Source: Garcia nutans (taxonomy: Eukaryota > Streptophyta > Magnoliopsida > Malpighiales > Euphorbiaceae). Taken from it: a DNA stretch of 64,000 nt. The DNA lies in NCBI GenBank assembly GCA_947685225.1, contig CANTUV010000053.1, positions 4,635,501-4,699,500 on the forward strand, given 5' to 3'. A program made the position numbers and the translations under genes. The notes beneath the pieces are model-generated. The model had not been told where the DNA came from. It searched no databases and saw only the letters and a list, made by a program, of their open reading frames with translations. This document shows positions 47,184-59,134 of this stretch, piece by piece (the stretch's first letter is position 1; each line of letters begins with the position of its first letter).

Positions 47184-50100
47184 ATGTCTGGCCAAGATGA
47201 CAGTGACAGGGGTGTTCCGATTGATCCAGCTCGATTGCGTGAGGCGCAGCAAGCTGAATTTACACGTTTATACCGCACTATGGAGACCATAACAGAAACA
47301 TTGGAGCGCATGGATTTGAGGTTACAGAGTGTTGAAAGAGCCACACCGGAGCGCATTGAGAGGCAAAGAGGTGGCAGAAATCGAATGCAACATCCTGAAC
47401 TTTTGGAAGATGAAAATGAGCTTGAGGAGGATAATGTAAGTCTGGTTGGAGGAGCTCTACATAGAGGTGGAGGTAGAGGAGGACGTGGTGCTAGTAGAGG
47501 TAGAGGAAGGATGAATAATAATCCTTTCTATGGTAGAAATCATGGTGATGATGAAGTCGTTGATAGGAGCTTGGGAAGCATCAAGCTGAAAATTCCTAAT
47601 TTTCGTGGTAAATCAGATCCAGAAGCTTATTTGCAATGGGAGAAGCAGGTTGACCTCATATTTGATTGCCATCGATGTACTGAGGAAAAGAAGGTCAAGC
47701 TTATTGTTACTCAATTTACAGATTATGCTATAGCTTGGTGGGATCAGTTAGTGACTAGTAGAAGAAGGAATTTGGAGTATCCTATTGAGACTTGGGCTGA
47801 TCTTAAATCAGTCATGAGGAAGAGGTTTGTACCTAGACATTTCCATAGGGAAATCATGTAGAGACTTCAGGTTCTCAAGCAAGGAAGTAAAATTGTTGAT
47901 GACTACTACAAAGAGATGGAGATGTTGATGACTAGAGCTAACCTAGATGAGGATGTAGAGGCTACTATGGCACGTTTCTTGGCTGGTTTGAATTCTGATA
48001 TTGCTGACCAGGTTGATTTGCAGCCTTATGTGGAGTTAGAAGAGATGGTGCATATTGCCATCAAGGTGGAAAAATAACTCCAAGGAAGACGACCATCAAG
48101 GTATTATTCAAAACTTGTTTCTAATTCTTTTTCTCCTTGGAATAGGGAAGGAAGGCGTGATTACAAGGAAAGAAACATGGCTGGTTAAGATAGTGGGAAA
48201 GTGAAGGCCGAATCAAGTTCTAAAGACAAGTCCAAAGTTAAAGAGCCTAAGCTGCGAAATCGAGATATTAAGTGTTGGAAGTGCCAAGGTGTGGGACATA
48301 TCAGCAAAGAATGTCCAAACAAGAGAGTTATGACCATGAGAAATGGTGAGATAGTGACTGATGAAGAGGAAGACGACAATGAGAGTGATGATGGTGAGAT
48401 GCCAGCATTGGAAAGTTGTAGTGATGGGAGCATTGAAGAACCAATTAAGGGTGACTTGCTGGTTACTAGGCGTGTTCTTAATATACAATTGAAGGAGGAA
48501 AACCATGAAGAACAACGAGACAACTTGTTCCATACAAGGTGTCACGTTCAAGGCAAGGCTTGTAGTATGATTGTGGATGGTGGAAGCTGTACCAATGTGG
48601 TAAGTACATTTTTGGTTGATCGATTGGGGCTGCCTATGAAACTTCACCCACATCCTTACAAACTTCATTGGCTGAATGATTGTGGAGAGGTTAAGGTAAA
48701 TCGACAATCTATCATTTCTTTTTCCATTGGTAAGTATCATGATGAGGTGTTGTGTGATGTGGTGCCAATGCATGCTGGAGAGATTCTACTTGGACGTCCA
48801 TGGCAGTATGATAGGAGAGCTAAGCATGATGGATATCTCAATCGGTATTCATTCACTAAGGATGGACGAAAGACAATTCTGACCCCACTCTCTTCAAAAG
48901 AAGTGTATGAAGATCAATGTAAAATGGAAAGAATGAGACTTGAATTTGAAAAGAAAGAAAGAGAGAGTGACAAAAAAATGAGTGAAAAAAATCAGATTGC
49001 AAATGAAAAGAAAGAGAGAAAAGAAAAATCAAAACAAATTCAGTTTGAGAAAAATAGAGAAGGAGAGAAGAATGTGAGTTTGTTAGCTAGTACAAGTGAG
49101 GTTAAACATGCTTTTTACACCAAACAGCCTATGTTTGTGCTTTTGTGCAAAGAGGCTCGTTTAGATACTACTGTTTCTAACCAATCTTTGCCTAGTGTGT
49201 TTGTTGATCTTTTACAGGAATATGCAGATTTGTTTCCCGAAGAAATGCCGGATGAATTGCCGCCAATCAGAGGCATAGAGCATCAAATTGATTTCATTCC
49301 TGGAGCTTCCATTCCCAATAGGCCAGCGTATCGAGCTAATCCTTTTGAGACAAAGGAGATACAAAAGCAAGTGGAGGAATTGCTAGCTAAGGGATATGTG
49401 AGGGAAAGCTTGAGTCCTTGTTCAGTTCCTGTTATTCTTGTGCCAAAGAAGGATGGGAAGTGGAGGATGTGTGTGGATTGCAGAGCCATCAATAAAATCA
49501 CTGTAAAGTATCGTCATCCTATTCCTAGACTAGATGATATGCTTGATGAGTTACATGGTTCTTGTTTGTTCACCAAAATTGATTTGAAATCTGGTTATTA
49601 TCAAATTAGAATGAGTGTGGGTGATGAGTGGAAAACAGCATTTAAGACTAAATATGGGCTGTATGAGTGGTTGGTTATGCCGTTTGGTCTTACTAATGCA
49701 CCTAGCACATTCATGCGTTTGATGAATCATGTGTTGCGTGAGCACTTGGGTAAATTTGTTGTTGTTTACTTTGATGATATTCTTGTTTACTCTAAGTGTT
49801 TGGATGATCATGTCATGCATGTGCGTCTTGTGTTAGACATTCTTAGGCGTGAGAAGTTGTATGCTAACCTTAAGAAGTGTAGTTTTTGCATGGATAAGGT
49901 TCATTTTCTTGGTTTTGTGGTGTCTAGTCAAGGCATTGAGGTTGATGAGGAAAAGGTAAAGGCTATTAGGGACTGGCCGAAACCTAAGAATGCTAGTGAG
50001 GTGAGGAGTTTTCATGGACTTGCTGGTTTTTATAGGAGATTCATTAGAAATTTCAATACTATAGCTGCACCTTTGAATGAGTTAGTTAAGAAAAATGTCG

Positions 50101-51965
50101 ATTTTGTTTGGAAAGATGCACAAGAACATGCATTTAATGAACTTAAGGATAAATTGTGTAATGCACCCTTGCTTGCTTTGCCTAATTTTGATAAGACCTT
50201 TGAGATTGAATGTGATGCAAGTGGCATAGGAATTGGAGCTGTTTTGATACAGGATCAAAGCCATTGATGTACTTTAGCGAAAAACTAAGTGAAGCGGCTT
50301 TGAAGTATCCGACATATGATAAGGAGTTATATGCATTGTTTCGAGCTTTGCATACATGGCAGTATTATTTGTGGTCAAAAGAGTTTGTGATACATACTGA
50401 TCATGAAAGTTTAAAGCATTTGAAAGGTCAAGATAAGCTGAATCGTAGACATGCCAAATGGGTGGAATTCATAGAAACCTTTACATATGTGATTAAATAC
50501 AAGCGAGATAAAGAGAATGTAGTGGCTGATGCATCGTCGCGAAGGTATGTTTTACTTAATTCTCTTAGTGCTAGATTATTGGGTTTTGAGCATATTAAGG
50601 AATTATATGTTAGTGATGTGGATTTTGGTGACATATATAATTCGTGTGGAGATGTGGTTGTTTCAAAAGACTTTCATTTGTTTGATGGTTTCTTGTTTAA
50701 GAGAAATATATTGTGTATTCCTAAGTGTTCCATGAGAGAGTTGTTAGTTAAGGAAACACATGGAGGAGGTTTGATGGGTCATTTTGGGGTAAGTAAGACC
50801 TATGATGTGTTGATAGAACATTTTTATTGGCTTTGTATGAAACATGATGTGCATAAAGTTTGTGTGCATTGCATAACATGTAAAGAAGCTAAGTCTAGGA
50901 TGAAACCGGATGGTTTGTACACGCCATTACCTGTTCCTAATGGACCTTGGACTGATTTGTCTATGGATTTTGTGCTTGGTTTGCCTAAAACTAGGAGAGG
51001 TCATGATAGTATATTTGTTGTGGTTGATAGATTCAGTAAAATGGCTCATTTTATACCATGTCATAAAACTGATGATGCTAAATTGATTGCTGATTTGTTC
51101 TTTAAAGAAGTTGTTCTTTTGCATGGCATACCCAAAAGCATTGTTAGTGATAGAGATGTTAAGTTTTTGAGTCATTTCTGGCGTGTTTTATGGGGGAAAA
51201 TTGGGGACTAAGTTGTTGTTTTCTACTACTTGCCATCCTCAAACCGATGGTCAAACTGAGGTTGTGAATCGAACATTGATTACTTTGCTTAGGGCAGTGA
51301 TAGAAAAGAATATTAGGATGTGGGAGGATTGTTTACCATTTGGAGTTTGCTTATAATAGGGCTGTTCATAGCACTACTAATTGTTCTCCATTTGAAATTG
51401 TTTATGGTTTTAATCCGCTTACTCCTTTGGATATTTTGCCATTGCCATCTAATGATTTTGTAAGTGTTGATGCTAGCTCAAAGGCAGATTTTGTGAAGCA
51501 GTGTTACATAAACAGGTTAAGGAAAGGATTGAAAGGCAAAATGCTAAAGTAGCTTCTCGAGTGAATAAAGGAAGGAAGCCAATGATTTCTCAACCTGGTG
51601 ATTGGGTTTGGGTTCATTTTCGCAAAGAACGATTTTCACACCAAAGAAAGTCCAAGTTAAACCCATGAGGAGATGGTCATTTTCAGATACTTGAAAGGAT
51701 TAATGACAATGCATATAAAGTGGATTTGCCAGGTGAGTATAATGTAAGTGCTTCATTTAATGTTGCTGATTTAAGTCCTTTTGATGTAGGTGATGCTTTT
51801 GATTCGAGGACGAATACTTTCGAGGAGAGGGGAAATGTTGTGGAACAACCAGTACACCGCAAGGATGAGCAAGAGTTAGGACGTGAGGAACAAGTTGAAG
51901 AGATCATCAATCCAATTATTCTGCCACAAGGTCCTATAACTAGATTGCGAGCCAAAAAGATTTAG
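47184..51965 (+). pseudogene. Gag-pol of E, broken
   Basis: ATG at 47184 (MSGQDDSDRGV). The gag frame has stops at 47859-47861 (TAG), 48075-48077 and 48186-48188 (both TAA) but no frameshift. A 688-codon open stretch then covers knuckle CWKCQGVGHISKEC, protease MIVDGGSCTN, RT with VMPFGLTNAPSTF and YFDDILVYS, and RNase H CDASGIGIG. A one-base loss at about 50262 shifts the frame. RNase H to integrase (TDHESLKHLKG, SMDFVLGLP, SDRDVKFLSHFW) is open to 51211, where an extra G shifts it again before TDGQTEVVNRT. Further shifts lie near 51335 and 51500, and a TGA at 51666-51668. The tail QGPITRLRAKKI lies in the 3' LTR. The RT core itself is uninterrupted. Confidence 0.9.
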
Positions 51966-52580
51966 CAAGCACTAATTTGCCATTTGCGAGATTTGGTGAA
52001 TTTGGCTAACTATGGTTTGCAAGGAATTACAAGCTTGGACACAAGACCAAAGGAAGTCAATTACAACTTGCTACAAGTTGTAATTCACGAATGAGGCTTG
52101 TAATTAATATATATTAAGGCCCACTAGTTATGCTTATTTAAAAAGTAAGGGCCCTGTTTGTTTTGTATATATTAGAACTTTGTTTACTTTATTATTTCTT
52201 AAAATTAGATTAGAAAGCCAAACACTACTTAATAACCCTAATTAGGGTTTAGCTATTTATATCTCATTTAGGGTTGTAAGACATCAGTTTTAGTTTTGAC
52301 AAATTATTAACCTAAAAGCCGAATTTGCTTTTATCTTTGTGTTCCTGAGTAGAATGCATGCTTAGAAACATTCAAGTAGTTTGATCAACTTTCTTGTGGA
52401 GTGTTTCGATTCTGGGGTTTAGGAACTAGTTTGTTTCGAAATCTTAGGACTGTGATCAATTCAAAGTAATCTGAAATCTAACCTAATCCTTGGAGGTTGT
52501 GCCGAATTTGACTAGGGGTTTTCAAGTTAATGCTGTGGGGGTTCGAAATCAAGGGGTTCTCAGGCTTATTCTTAGAGGTT
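51836..52580 (+). repeat. 3' LTR of E, end truncated
   Basis: About 745 bp, matching 45259-46013 until aggtt at 52580; the ccgtatca end is missing. The next eight bases, tatcagag, match the primer-site region, which suggests a deletion from aggtt into a following primer site. Then B's gag begins on the other strand. Confidence 0.85.
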
Positions 52581-52582
52581 TA

Positions 52583-53215
52583 TCAGAGTCTCTGCAATTT
52601 TTGATGTAGCTCACGATAGTAGTAGGATGGCATAAATCTCCTCCTCATGACAGCCTTCATTTCTGCCCACGTCTCAATAGTCTTCCCTCCATTTCTTATT
52701 CTTGTAAGTTTTTGTTGTCCCCACCATATTGATACATAATCTGTAAACTCAACTGCTGCTAACTTCACCTTCTTTCCCTTTGAGTAGTTATGACAATCAA
52801 ATATAAGCTCCACCTTCCTTTCCCACTCTAGGTATGTTTTAGCATCATTCCTTCCTACAAATGTTGGAATCTTCATCTTTATGGATTGATGTTGCTATCT
52901 CTCCTTCCTGGCCTCCTATCTCCTCCTGGCCTTCTATCTCTTCTAGGCCTAACCCTTGAAGATTGGTTGTCATCTTAATCTTCATCTTCATCAGGTTCAT
53001 CATGGGACTCTATATCTTCTTCATCATAAGTTTGTTGTCTAGTGTCCCTCCGCTTTGTTGATGTAGCTCCTGATTGTTGGAATTGCTTAACAACCTCAAC
53101 TTCATCTCTCAAATTCATTACATCTAAACTACTTAAATTGGTTTTGCATAGCCTTCATCACGAAAACTACATCTTTCATGCTCATGTAGCCACCCTTACC
53201 TACCTCCTCAGACAT
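52583..53215 (-). pseudogene. Gag N-terminal part of B
   Basis: ATG at 53215-53213 (MSEEVGKGGYMSMKD), with an early stop about 30 codons in and further frame changes in the Asp/Glu-rich linker. A clean block (52583-52876) then carries MKIPTFVGRNDAKTYLEWE and SIWWGQQ, ending RELHQKLQRL at the junction with E. The missing continuation (in L: TQGSMSVEDYHKEMEM to ELEDMVHM) was lost when E entered, since gag resumes at 44905 at EEMVNMAM. Confidence 0.83.
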
Positions 53216-54371
53216 GATGTAAAACTGCAAAAAAATTTTAGAGAAGAGAGAAAGAAAAAAAATCCTTACAATAATATATCCTTACAATAATAAATCCTTA
53301 AAAAAAATCTCCCTCGCGTGTTTACTCAATAATATATCACTCCACTCGTGTTTCACTCAATTCAGGCCTTTACCCTCTTATTTGCTCACACTCTCTTGCC
53401 TTTTTCCCTCTCTTGTTCCCTTCTTGAAGTTGCACTTTAGAATTTAAAACAACTAATTAGGTTAGTCACAAGTAGCAATCTATAAAAAAATTACAATGAA
53501 AAGCCTAACAAGAAATATAAAAAAACCCAAGTTCTAGATGCATTTTAATAATGGTTGTAACAAAAAAAAGGAGAAAACACACATATGAAGAATTGTATAT
53601 TTGTGAATGCAAGTCCTAAGAGTAACCAGAATGCAAAAGTAACCCTTATATGCATGGCAGAAACAAAAGAAATTGAAAATAAGAAAATTAAACTATGAAT
53701 GAAATAAAATTGACAAAGCAGGAAGCTAAATTAAAGACTTTTGATTTTTCCCAAGTGGGAGCTGAAATAAACCCTAGACCTAGTGATTCAACTAACTTAC
53801 ACTAATTAGGAAGGTAAGATATGGTGTAGATATGAAAGAAAAATTAATTGAAACAAGGAAACCCTAAACAGTTTTGGAAACAGAATCAATAATCCCAAAA
53901 ATTGGGCAAGAATTTTCAGATGGCCCATTCGCCCTAAAATTGAATGATTTGGGGGGCCGTAACAGGCAATTACAAGTAAACCCGACAATAAATGTAGGGC
54001 TCGAAAATCAGTTTCTAAATTGGTATTGTGCTTCCCGTAATTATTCTATAGTGAAAAGTTATTGCCTTTCAAAGTTGACCCCTACACCACCAAAATTGAC
54101 CTTATATTTTTCAACCCTAATTTCAACCCAAAAGGGTGTCCTTCAACCCTAGCTTTGTTCCAGCAGCCGCCAAGCTATTTTTTTCTTTATATATTTTTTT
54201 GTTTTTTGTCATTTTTTTCATTTTCTTCTTTACTCTTTTTTTTAAGCTAATGAACTAATAGGCCAAAATCAAAATTTTGAATGAATTGAAATAAATAAAT
54301 AAAAAGTACATAATTGATTAAAGTAAAGAAAAGAATATCACAGAAAGCATAAGAACATAAATAGAGCCAAA
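53216..54371 (-). other. Leader of B
   Basis: About 1.16 kb, non-coding. Two copies of the GAGTGAAACACG-type motif (53309-53329 and 53339-53360, minus strand) and a TTTTTTTGCAG acceptor-like end (plus 53225-53235) precede gag. No clear donor is seen near the primer site. Confidence 0.6.
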
Positions 54372-54383
54372 GCTCTGATACCA
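54372..54383 (-). other. Primer binding site of B
   Basis: The minus strand reads TGGTATCAGAGC, two bases from the LTR edge at 54386. Confidence 0.92.
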
Positions 54384-54385
54384 AT

Positions 54386-55032
54386 TGATGCGAAACCCCA
54401 AGATTATAAAGAATTTGAAACCGCAACACACAAATTCAGTATACCAAGAACCCTAGCTAGTTGTTTGTCCTACTAAACCCCCAATTGACATGCAACTAGA
54501 AACATAGATAATTGGACAGAATTAAATAAAAAAACTAGAAAGAACGCCACAAGTGTTACCTTGATAAGTTGATTCCAATTCTTGATGCAACAAGAAGAAG
54601 AGAACCCTCTCTTGATGAAATTCGGCCAAGCCAAAATAATTGAATAATATAATCACCAAAACTGATGTCTTACAACCCTAAATGAGATATAAATAGCTAA
54701 ACCCTAATTAGGGTTATTAAGTAGCTTTTGGTTGGCTGATCAAATTTTAAGAAATAATAAAGTAAACAAAGTTCTAATTTAATACAAAACAAACAGGGCC
54801 CTTACTTTGGATTAAATTTATGGGCTGCTTCTCCTTTATATCCGTAGTGTCAAAGGCGTGCCCACCAAGTCTTTCTTCCATGAATCACCTTACAAAGCCT
54901 TGGAAGGTAGATTTGAGCTTCTTGGCCTGCAACCTTGTAATTGGCCCATTTGGTAAAATGAGCTCCATGCCATGTTGGCCTCCTATGCTTGCTCCGCTAG
55001 CCTTTCTCATACTGCCATCTTGGTTCGCATCA
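54386..55032 (-). repeat. 5' LTR of B
   Basis: 647 bp, plus-strand ends tgatgcgaaacc and ttcgcatca. The minus strand holds TATTTATAT (plus 54687-54695). Relative to the 3' LTR it lacks 58 bp beginning ACTTTTTAAATAAGC. The gap is flanked by ACTT words. Confidence 0.87.
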
Positions 55033-55727
55033 CAACCTATGCCGGTGATGAAGAATCCAGTAGCAACTCAGTTAGCTTCTCACCAAAAGCAATGGAACCT
55101 GAGCAGATTCAAAAGATGTTGGATGATGCCCTTGAAATCAAGATGGAAAAACTAAAGGAGGCTCTGGCTAAGATCATGAAGAACCAATTGACTGCAATTT
55201 TGGAGAACAATGTAGAATCATCTGCTAGCACCAAGAAGCTGAGGATAAGGGGAAGGCTAAGGCTAAGGCTGGTGAAGTAGCTTTTGATGATGACAATGTA
55301 GTTTTTGATGATGATGACGACTGGGCTCAATACTTTCAAGATCCTAAAGACAAGAAGAAGGAGCCAAAGGTTGTTGAAAGATCAGCCATAGAAAAGATTG
55401 AAACTTCAGATGTTGAAAAGTTGATCCCTGACCTGGAAAAGAAGTTTGAAAAGAAGCTGAAAACTGAAGAAATATCTGGAGTCGACAAGTTGTTTGAGTT
55501 AGATGAAGAGGTTCCGTACAAGTTCAAGATGCCATCCTTTGCAAAGTTTAATGAAATTGGAAATCCTCATCTCCATGTGAAGCAATATATCACTGCTATA
55601 CAGTTTGACCGAGCAACTAAGGCTCAAAGTTTAAGATACTTCATGCTCTATTTGGATCCTATTACCCAAAATTGGTTCAATACCTTAGATGATGGCACTC
55701 AATAGAGCTGGGATTTACTATATAAGG

Positions 55728-56614
55728 TGACGCAGAACCCTATGGCAATGAAGGCCTCAAACTCCAACGCACGCTTCGATATAGGAATCCAAGAACAAGG
55801 ATAAACCACCCTCTATAGCACCCAATGCTTAGCGAAGCAAGAACACTAATGACAGAAGGATTTGGAAGGACGGATCAGAAGAACGCCACAATCGAAATTG
55901 ATAAGTTAGTCTGATTCGTGATGCAATCAATGAAAGAAGCAAAATCTCTCACTCTCTCAAAGATGGCCGAAATTTGCATAAAAAGCAATCTGAATATAAT
56001 TTTGTCAAAAGTTCCTCTTACAAGAAAATAAGGCCCTATTTATAGAAAAAAAAATTAAAATTCGTAACTATCCTAACCCTAGTGAAAAAAGGAAAATTAC
56101 AAAGTCAAAATCCTTGTCAAATAAGGAAAATATCATCCTAACCAACTAAGGAAAGAAGGATCCTTGTCAAATAAGGAAAATATCATCCTAACCAACTAAG
56201 GAACGAAGGATCCTAGTCAAATAAGGAAAATATCATCCTAACCAACTAAGGAAAGAAGGGAACCACATCCCATGTGCATAAACGAATAGGCTGCCCATGT
56301 GACAAAAGTGGTCCCAAAAACCTAATTTCATCCAAGGCCCATGTGCTTGCATGTGGGCTGCCTTCCTTACTCCTTTCTTGCTCCTCTAGCCTATTTTTAA
56401 AGCCTTATCTTCCATATAAACATTCAGCATCACAATCAGCCTTTGTTGGTCTTCCAGCTCCATACTGCACTTGTTTATTGCTAATTCAGTCACCTCACTT
56501 GTAACAAAGTCTTGAACATGCAATCCAAGAGTGACGCCATACTTCCTTGCTTTATTCCTTGTCAATGGTCCTTGTTGTAGCACCAAAGGATCCTTGCCAT
56601 GCTGGTTTACATCA
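55728..56614 (-). mobile_element. CRM-like solo LTR M
   Basis: 887 bp with the perfect duplication TAAGG (55723-55727, 56615-56619). Read on the minus strand it begins TGATGTAAACC and encodes the tail QQGPLTRNKARKYG (56386-56586 frame). A TATA-like CTATAAATAG lies at plus 56036-56045. Three 50-bp units sit in U3. No internal region remains. Confidence 0.92.
56111..56260 (-). repeat. Three 50-bp tandem units in M
   Basis: Units at 56111-56160, 56161-56210 and 56211-56260 begin tccttgtcaaataagg and differ by one or two bases each. Same U3 location as the minisatellites of A, C and L, but a different unit. Confidence 0.95.
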
Positions 56615-57352
56615 TAAGGCCTTCATCCAACAATATGAATACAAATGCTGAATTGGAAGTTACTTTAATGGAGGTGGAGTCCATTAAACAAAGGCCAAAT
56701 GAGAACTTCATGGACTATATGAAGAGGTGGAGGAATAAGGCCGCATTGCTCAAAAAGAGGTCCGATGAATCGGATCAAATGTGATAGAGGTGCTGCCTAG
56801 CCTTCATGAAAGAATGTCTCATATGCTTGTTTGGGATTTCAAGGACCTTTTGCAAGCTGGTTTGCAAATTGAAGAGTGGGAAATGGAGAAGAACCCATTT
56901 CGGTAAGAAGGAACAAGAAAGAAAACTACCAGTCTGGTAACCAAAGCATGCAAAAGGTAGTTGATGTTAATGCCACTGGCTAAGGAGGAAAAAGGTAGTT
57001 TTTAGAATTAGGAAGGCCACTATCTTGGGTTCTCAATAAGCTACAAAAGAAGGGATTATTGCAGCCCTTGAATCCTCATCCTTTGCCTAATCCTCTTCCA
57101 CCTAACTTTGACACTAAGGCATTTTGCCAATTTCATCAAATGCAAGGAAATGTTTGTGGTTGAGATATGAAATCCAAAATTTGATTGATAATGGGAATTA
57201 CCCTAGCCCAATAAGCCAAACACCAAAGACAACCCATTACCAAGTTCAATAGAGTACCTCCATCAGCAACCTTCATGATTGGAGGAAGTTTGCATGAAAG
57301 TTTTGTTATGTCTTCTTTCTAAGATGTAGATGGAGAAGCAACCAATGAAGAA

Positions 57353-59134
57353 GTGGTGTTTAGCAAAGTTGAACAAGCTATGGTTTATAAAGAAGTAGCA
57401 ATATGTTTTGTGAATGAATTTTGGGACTCAAGCAATAATGATGATGGTCTTGAAAGCAAAAAGGAGGAATGGACCTGGTCCGAGCCTGAAGAAGATGGGG
57501 TGATGAACACTAGATCTGGTAAGCCTTATGCAAGGCCACCGCCCAAGGAAGTAGAAGTTAATAAAGGAAAGGAACTAGAAGTTGGGAATAAAGAAGAAGA
57601 AGATGACACTGTCCTTAAGCAATTGAAGAGGACCCAAGCAAGTGTTAGTATTTGGGACCTATTAGTCACTTCCAAGAAGCACTCATAAAACCAGATGAGC
57701 TAGTTAACTTCATGAAGGCTGAAGAAGTGATGAAATGTGAAGATATTCAAAAGAAGAGCAAAGTTGATATGGGAATGGTATCATTCTCGGATGTGGATTT
57801 GCCGGAAGAGGGGAGAGATCACATCTGCCCTCTCTTTATCAAAGTAGAAGTCAAAGGAAAAAGGACTCCGTGTGTGATGATTGATGATGGGTCTGCCATA
57901 AATGTTTGCCCACTTAAATCTTGCCAAAGCTACCTATGCCAACAAGAGATCTAAGCCCAACTGAGGTAACCATTAGGGCTTATGACAATACTAAAAGGCA
58001 CGCTGAAGGAACTTTCAAAGCTATTATTAAGGTTGGTCCAATTGAGTCTATGGTAGAATTTGTGGTTTTGGACATATCTGTTACTTTTGCACTACTATTA
58101 GGACGACCTTGGTTTCATCCTCTTGGTGGAGTCCCTTCAACACTCCATCAAAAGATCAAGTTTCCAAACGGAGATGAGACGGTGGTCATCGAGACCGAGG
58201 ATAATGAAGTGGTCAATGCTTTAATGATTGAGAGACCTCTCAATGGTTTCCAAGTAGCCACAATTTCTGATGATGGAATAATGGATTCTAAGGTCCTAAA
58301 CATGATGAAGAAGATGAGCTATCTTCCCGGTGCTGGTCTTGGAAAGGGTAAGGCCGGTGTGACAAAGCTTCCAAACTTCAAGACTCAAGCTTCCAAGAAA
58401 GTTTTAGGGTACGATGAAGCTAGCAAAGATGTTCAACTAGAGAAGAATGAGAAGATGAGCTTCCCATCACTTGAAGAAATTTTGTTAAAGCTCTTGATAT
58501 GGGGCCACTCTAAGGAAAGCCTGACCCAGTCATATTCATAGGAAAGTTGATCTCGGGCTTTGAGATTTTTGTTGATGTTGCCGAATTGGTGGAACAAGTG
58601 AAGAAAGAGCTCATCTTCCTAACTGACAAGGAGCCCGATCTAGAAGGAAAGAAGGAAGTTGTCTTGAAGGTTGAGAAGACTCCTGAGGAGATTGCTGCTC
58701 TGGTTGAAGAAAAATTTGAAGATGTTCTGCTTTATGATTTTGAGAATAATGATTTTGATTTTGATTTTAATTTGTCTTCTTTGTATGAGGATGATGGTGT
58801 TTTCTTTTCCAAAATGAATGCAATAAAGTATGATTTTGCTTACTTGTGTGATGTTTTTCCTGATGGTTGCATACATTCAAATAGTGGTTACCTGAGCATT
58901 TTTAATGTTAACTCTGTTGACACACAATCATTAAATTTGGGAACAACAGATAATCCTAAAAATATTAGCATGGCATCCGACCTTACTTCTGATGAGAGAG
59001 ATATTTGAAAAAATATTTAAAAAATATAAAGAGGTTTTTGCTTGGTCTTATTAAGATATGCCTGGAATAGATCGAGACATAGCCGAGTATCTGATTCCTA
59101 CCTACACTCACATGAAACTGTCACTTGGATAGCT
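57353..59134 (+). pseudogene. Protease and pre-RT region of F
   Basis: Frames in order: an acidic linker with NTRSGKPYARPPP and LKRTQASVSIWDLL; frameshift near 57680; retropepsin segment CVMIDDGSAINVCPL (57870-57915); frameshift near 57935; LLLGRPWFHPLGGVPSTLHQ; then MSYLPGAGLGKGKAG (about 58315-58360), a glycine pattern like the G-patch after the protease in Tat/Ogre elements; stop near 58540; an Asp-rich stretch (FDFDF); then stops from 59006. The RT lead-in DMPGIDRDIAEYLIPTYTHMK ends at about 59132, where J begins. Aspartic protease function is lost through the frame breaks. Confidence 0.78.

Larger units (their letters stand above)
44906..52580 (+). mobile_element. CRM-like element E with extra 5' integrase tail
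   Basis: The order is: integrase tail (44906-45258), LTR (45259-46013), primer site, leader, gag-pol, second integrase tail, LTR (51836-52580). The first tail and first LTR look like the 3' end of one copy joined through a shared LTR to the next copy. The left edge falls at the agctcaaaggcag word within the integrase tail; E's own tail has the same word at 51476. There is no target duplication. The right LTR lacks its last few bases and is followed by tatcagag, a possible primer-site remnant. I read this as a rearranged tandem piece, not a simple insertion. Confidence 0.78.
24413..55032 (-). mobile_element. CRM-like element B, carrying A, C and E
   Basis: B is reassembled in coordinates as: 3' LTR 24413-24832 plus 32297-32580; RNase H-integrase 32581-34138; gag end to RT 42648-44905; gag start 52583-53215; leader; primer site 54372-54383; 5' LTR 54386-55032. 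Flanks are TAACC and CAACC, one mismatch. The A and C insertions are clean. The E region replaced roughly 150-200 bp of gag. It is old: its LTRs differ by a 58-bp indel and many bases, and the pol is frameshifted. Confidence 0.85.
55038..57300 (+). pseudogene. Gag of F, interrupted by solo LTR M
   Basis: Continues from 24412 in frame. It reads EPEQIQKMLDDALEIKMEKL, then a frameshift near 55240, an acidic segment (FDDDDDWAQYFQDPKD), and the capsid-like block (MPSFAKFNEIGNPHLHVKQY to LDPITQNWFNTLDDGTQ) with TAG at 55703-55705. After M it resumes with NTNAELEVTLMEVESIKQRP and MDYMKRWRNKAALLKKR, then degrades. LQKKGLLQPL and NFDTKAFCQFHQMQGN near 57040-57160 mark the gag C-terminus with a CxFH finger. 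Stops and frameshifts are frequent, as expected of an old copy. Confidence 0.75.
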
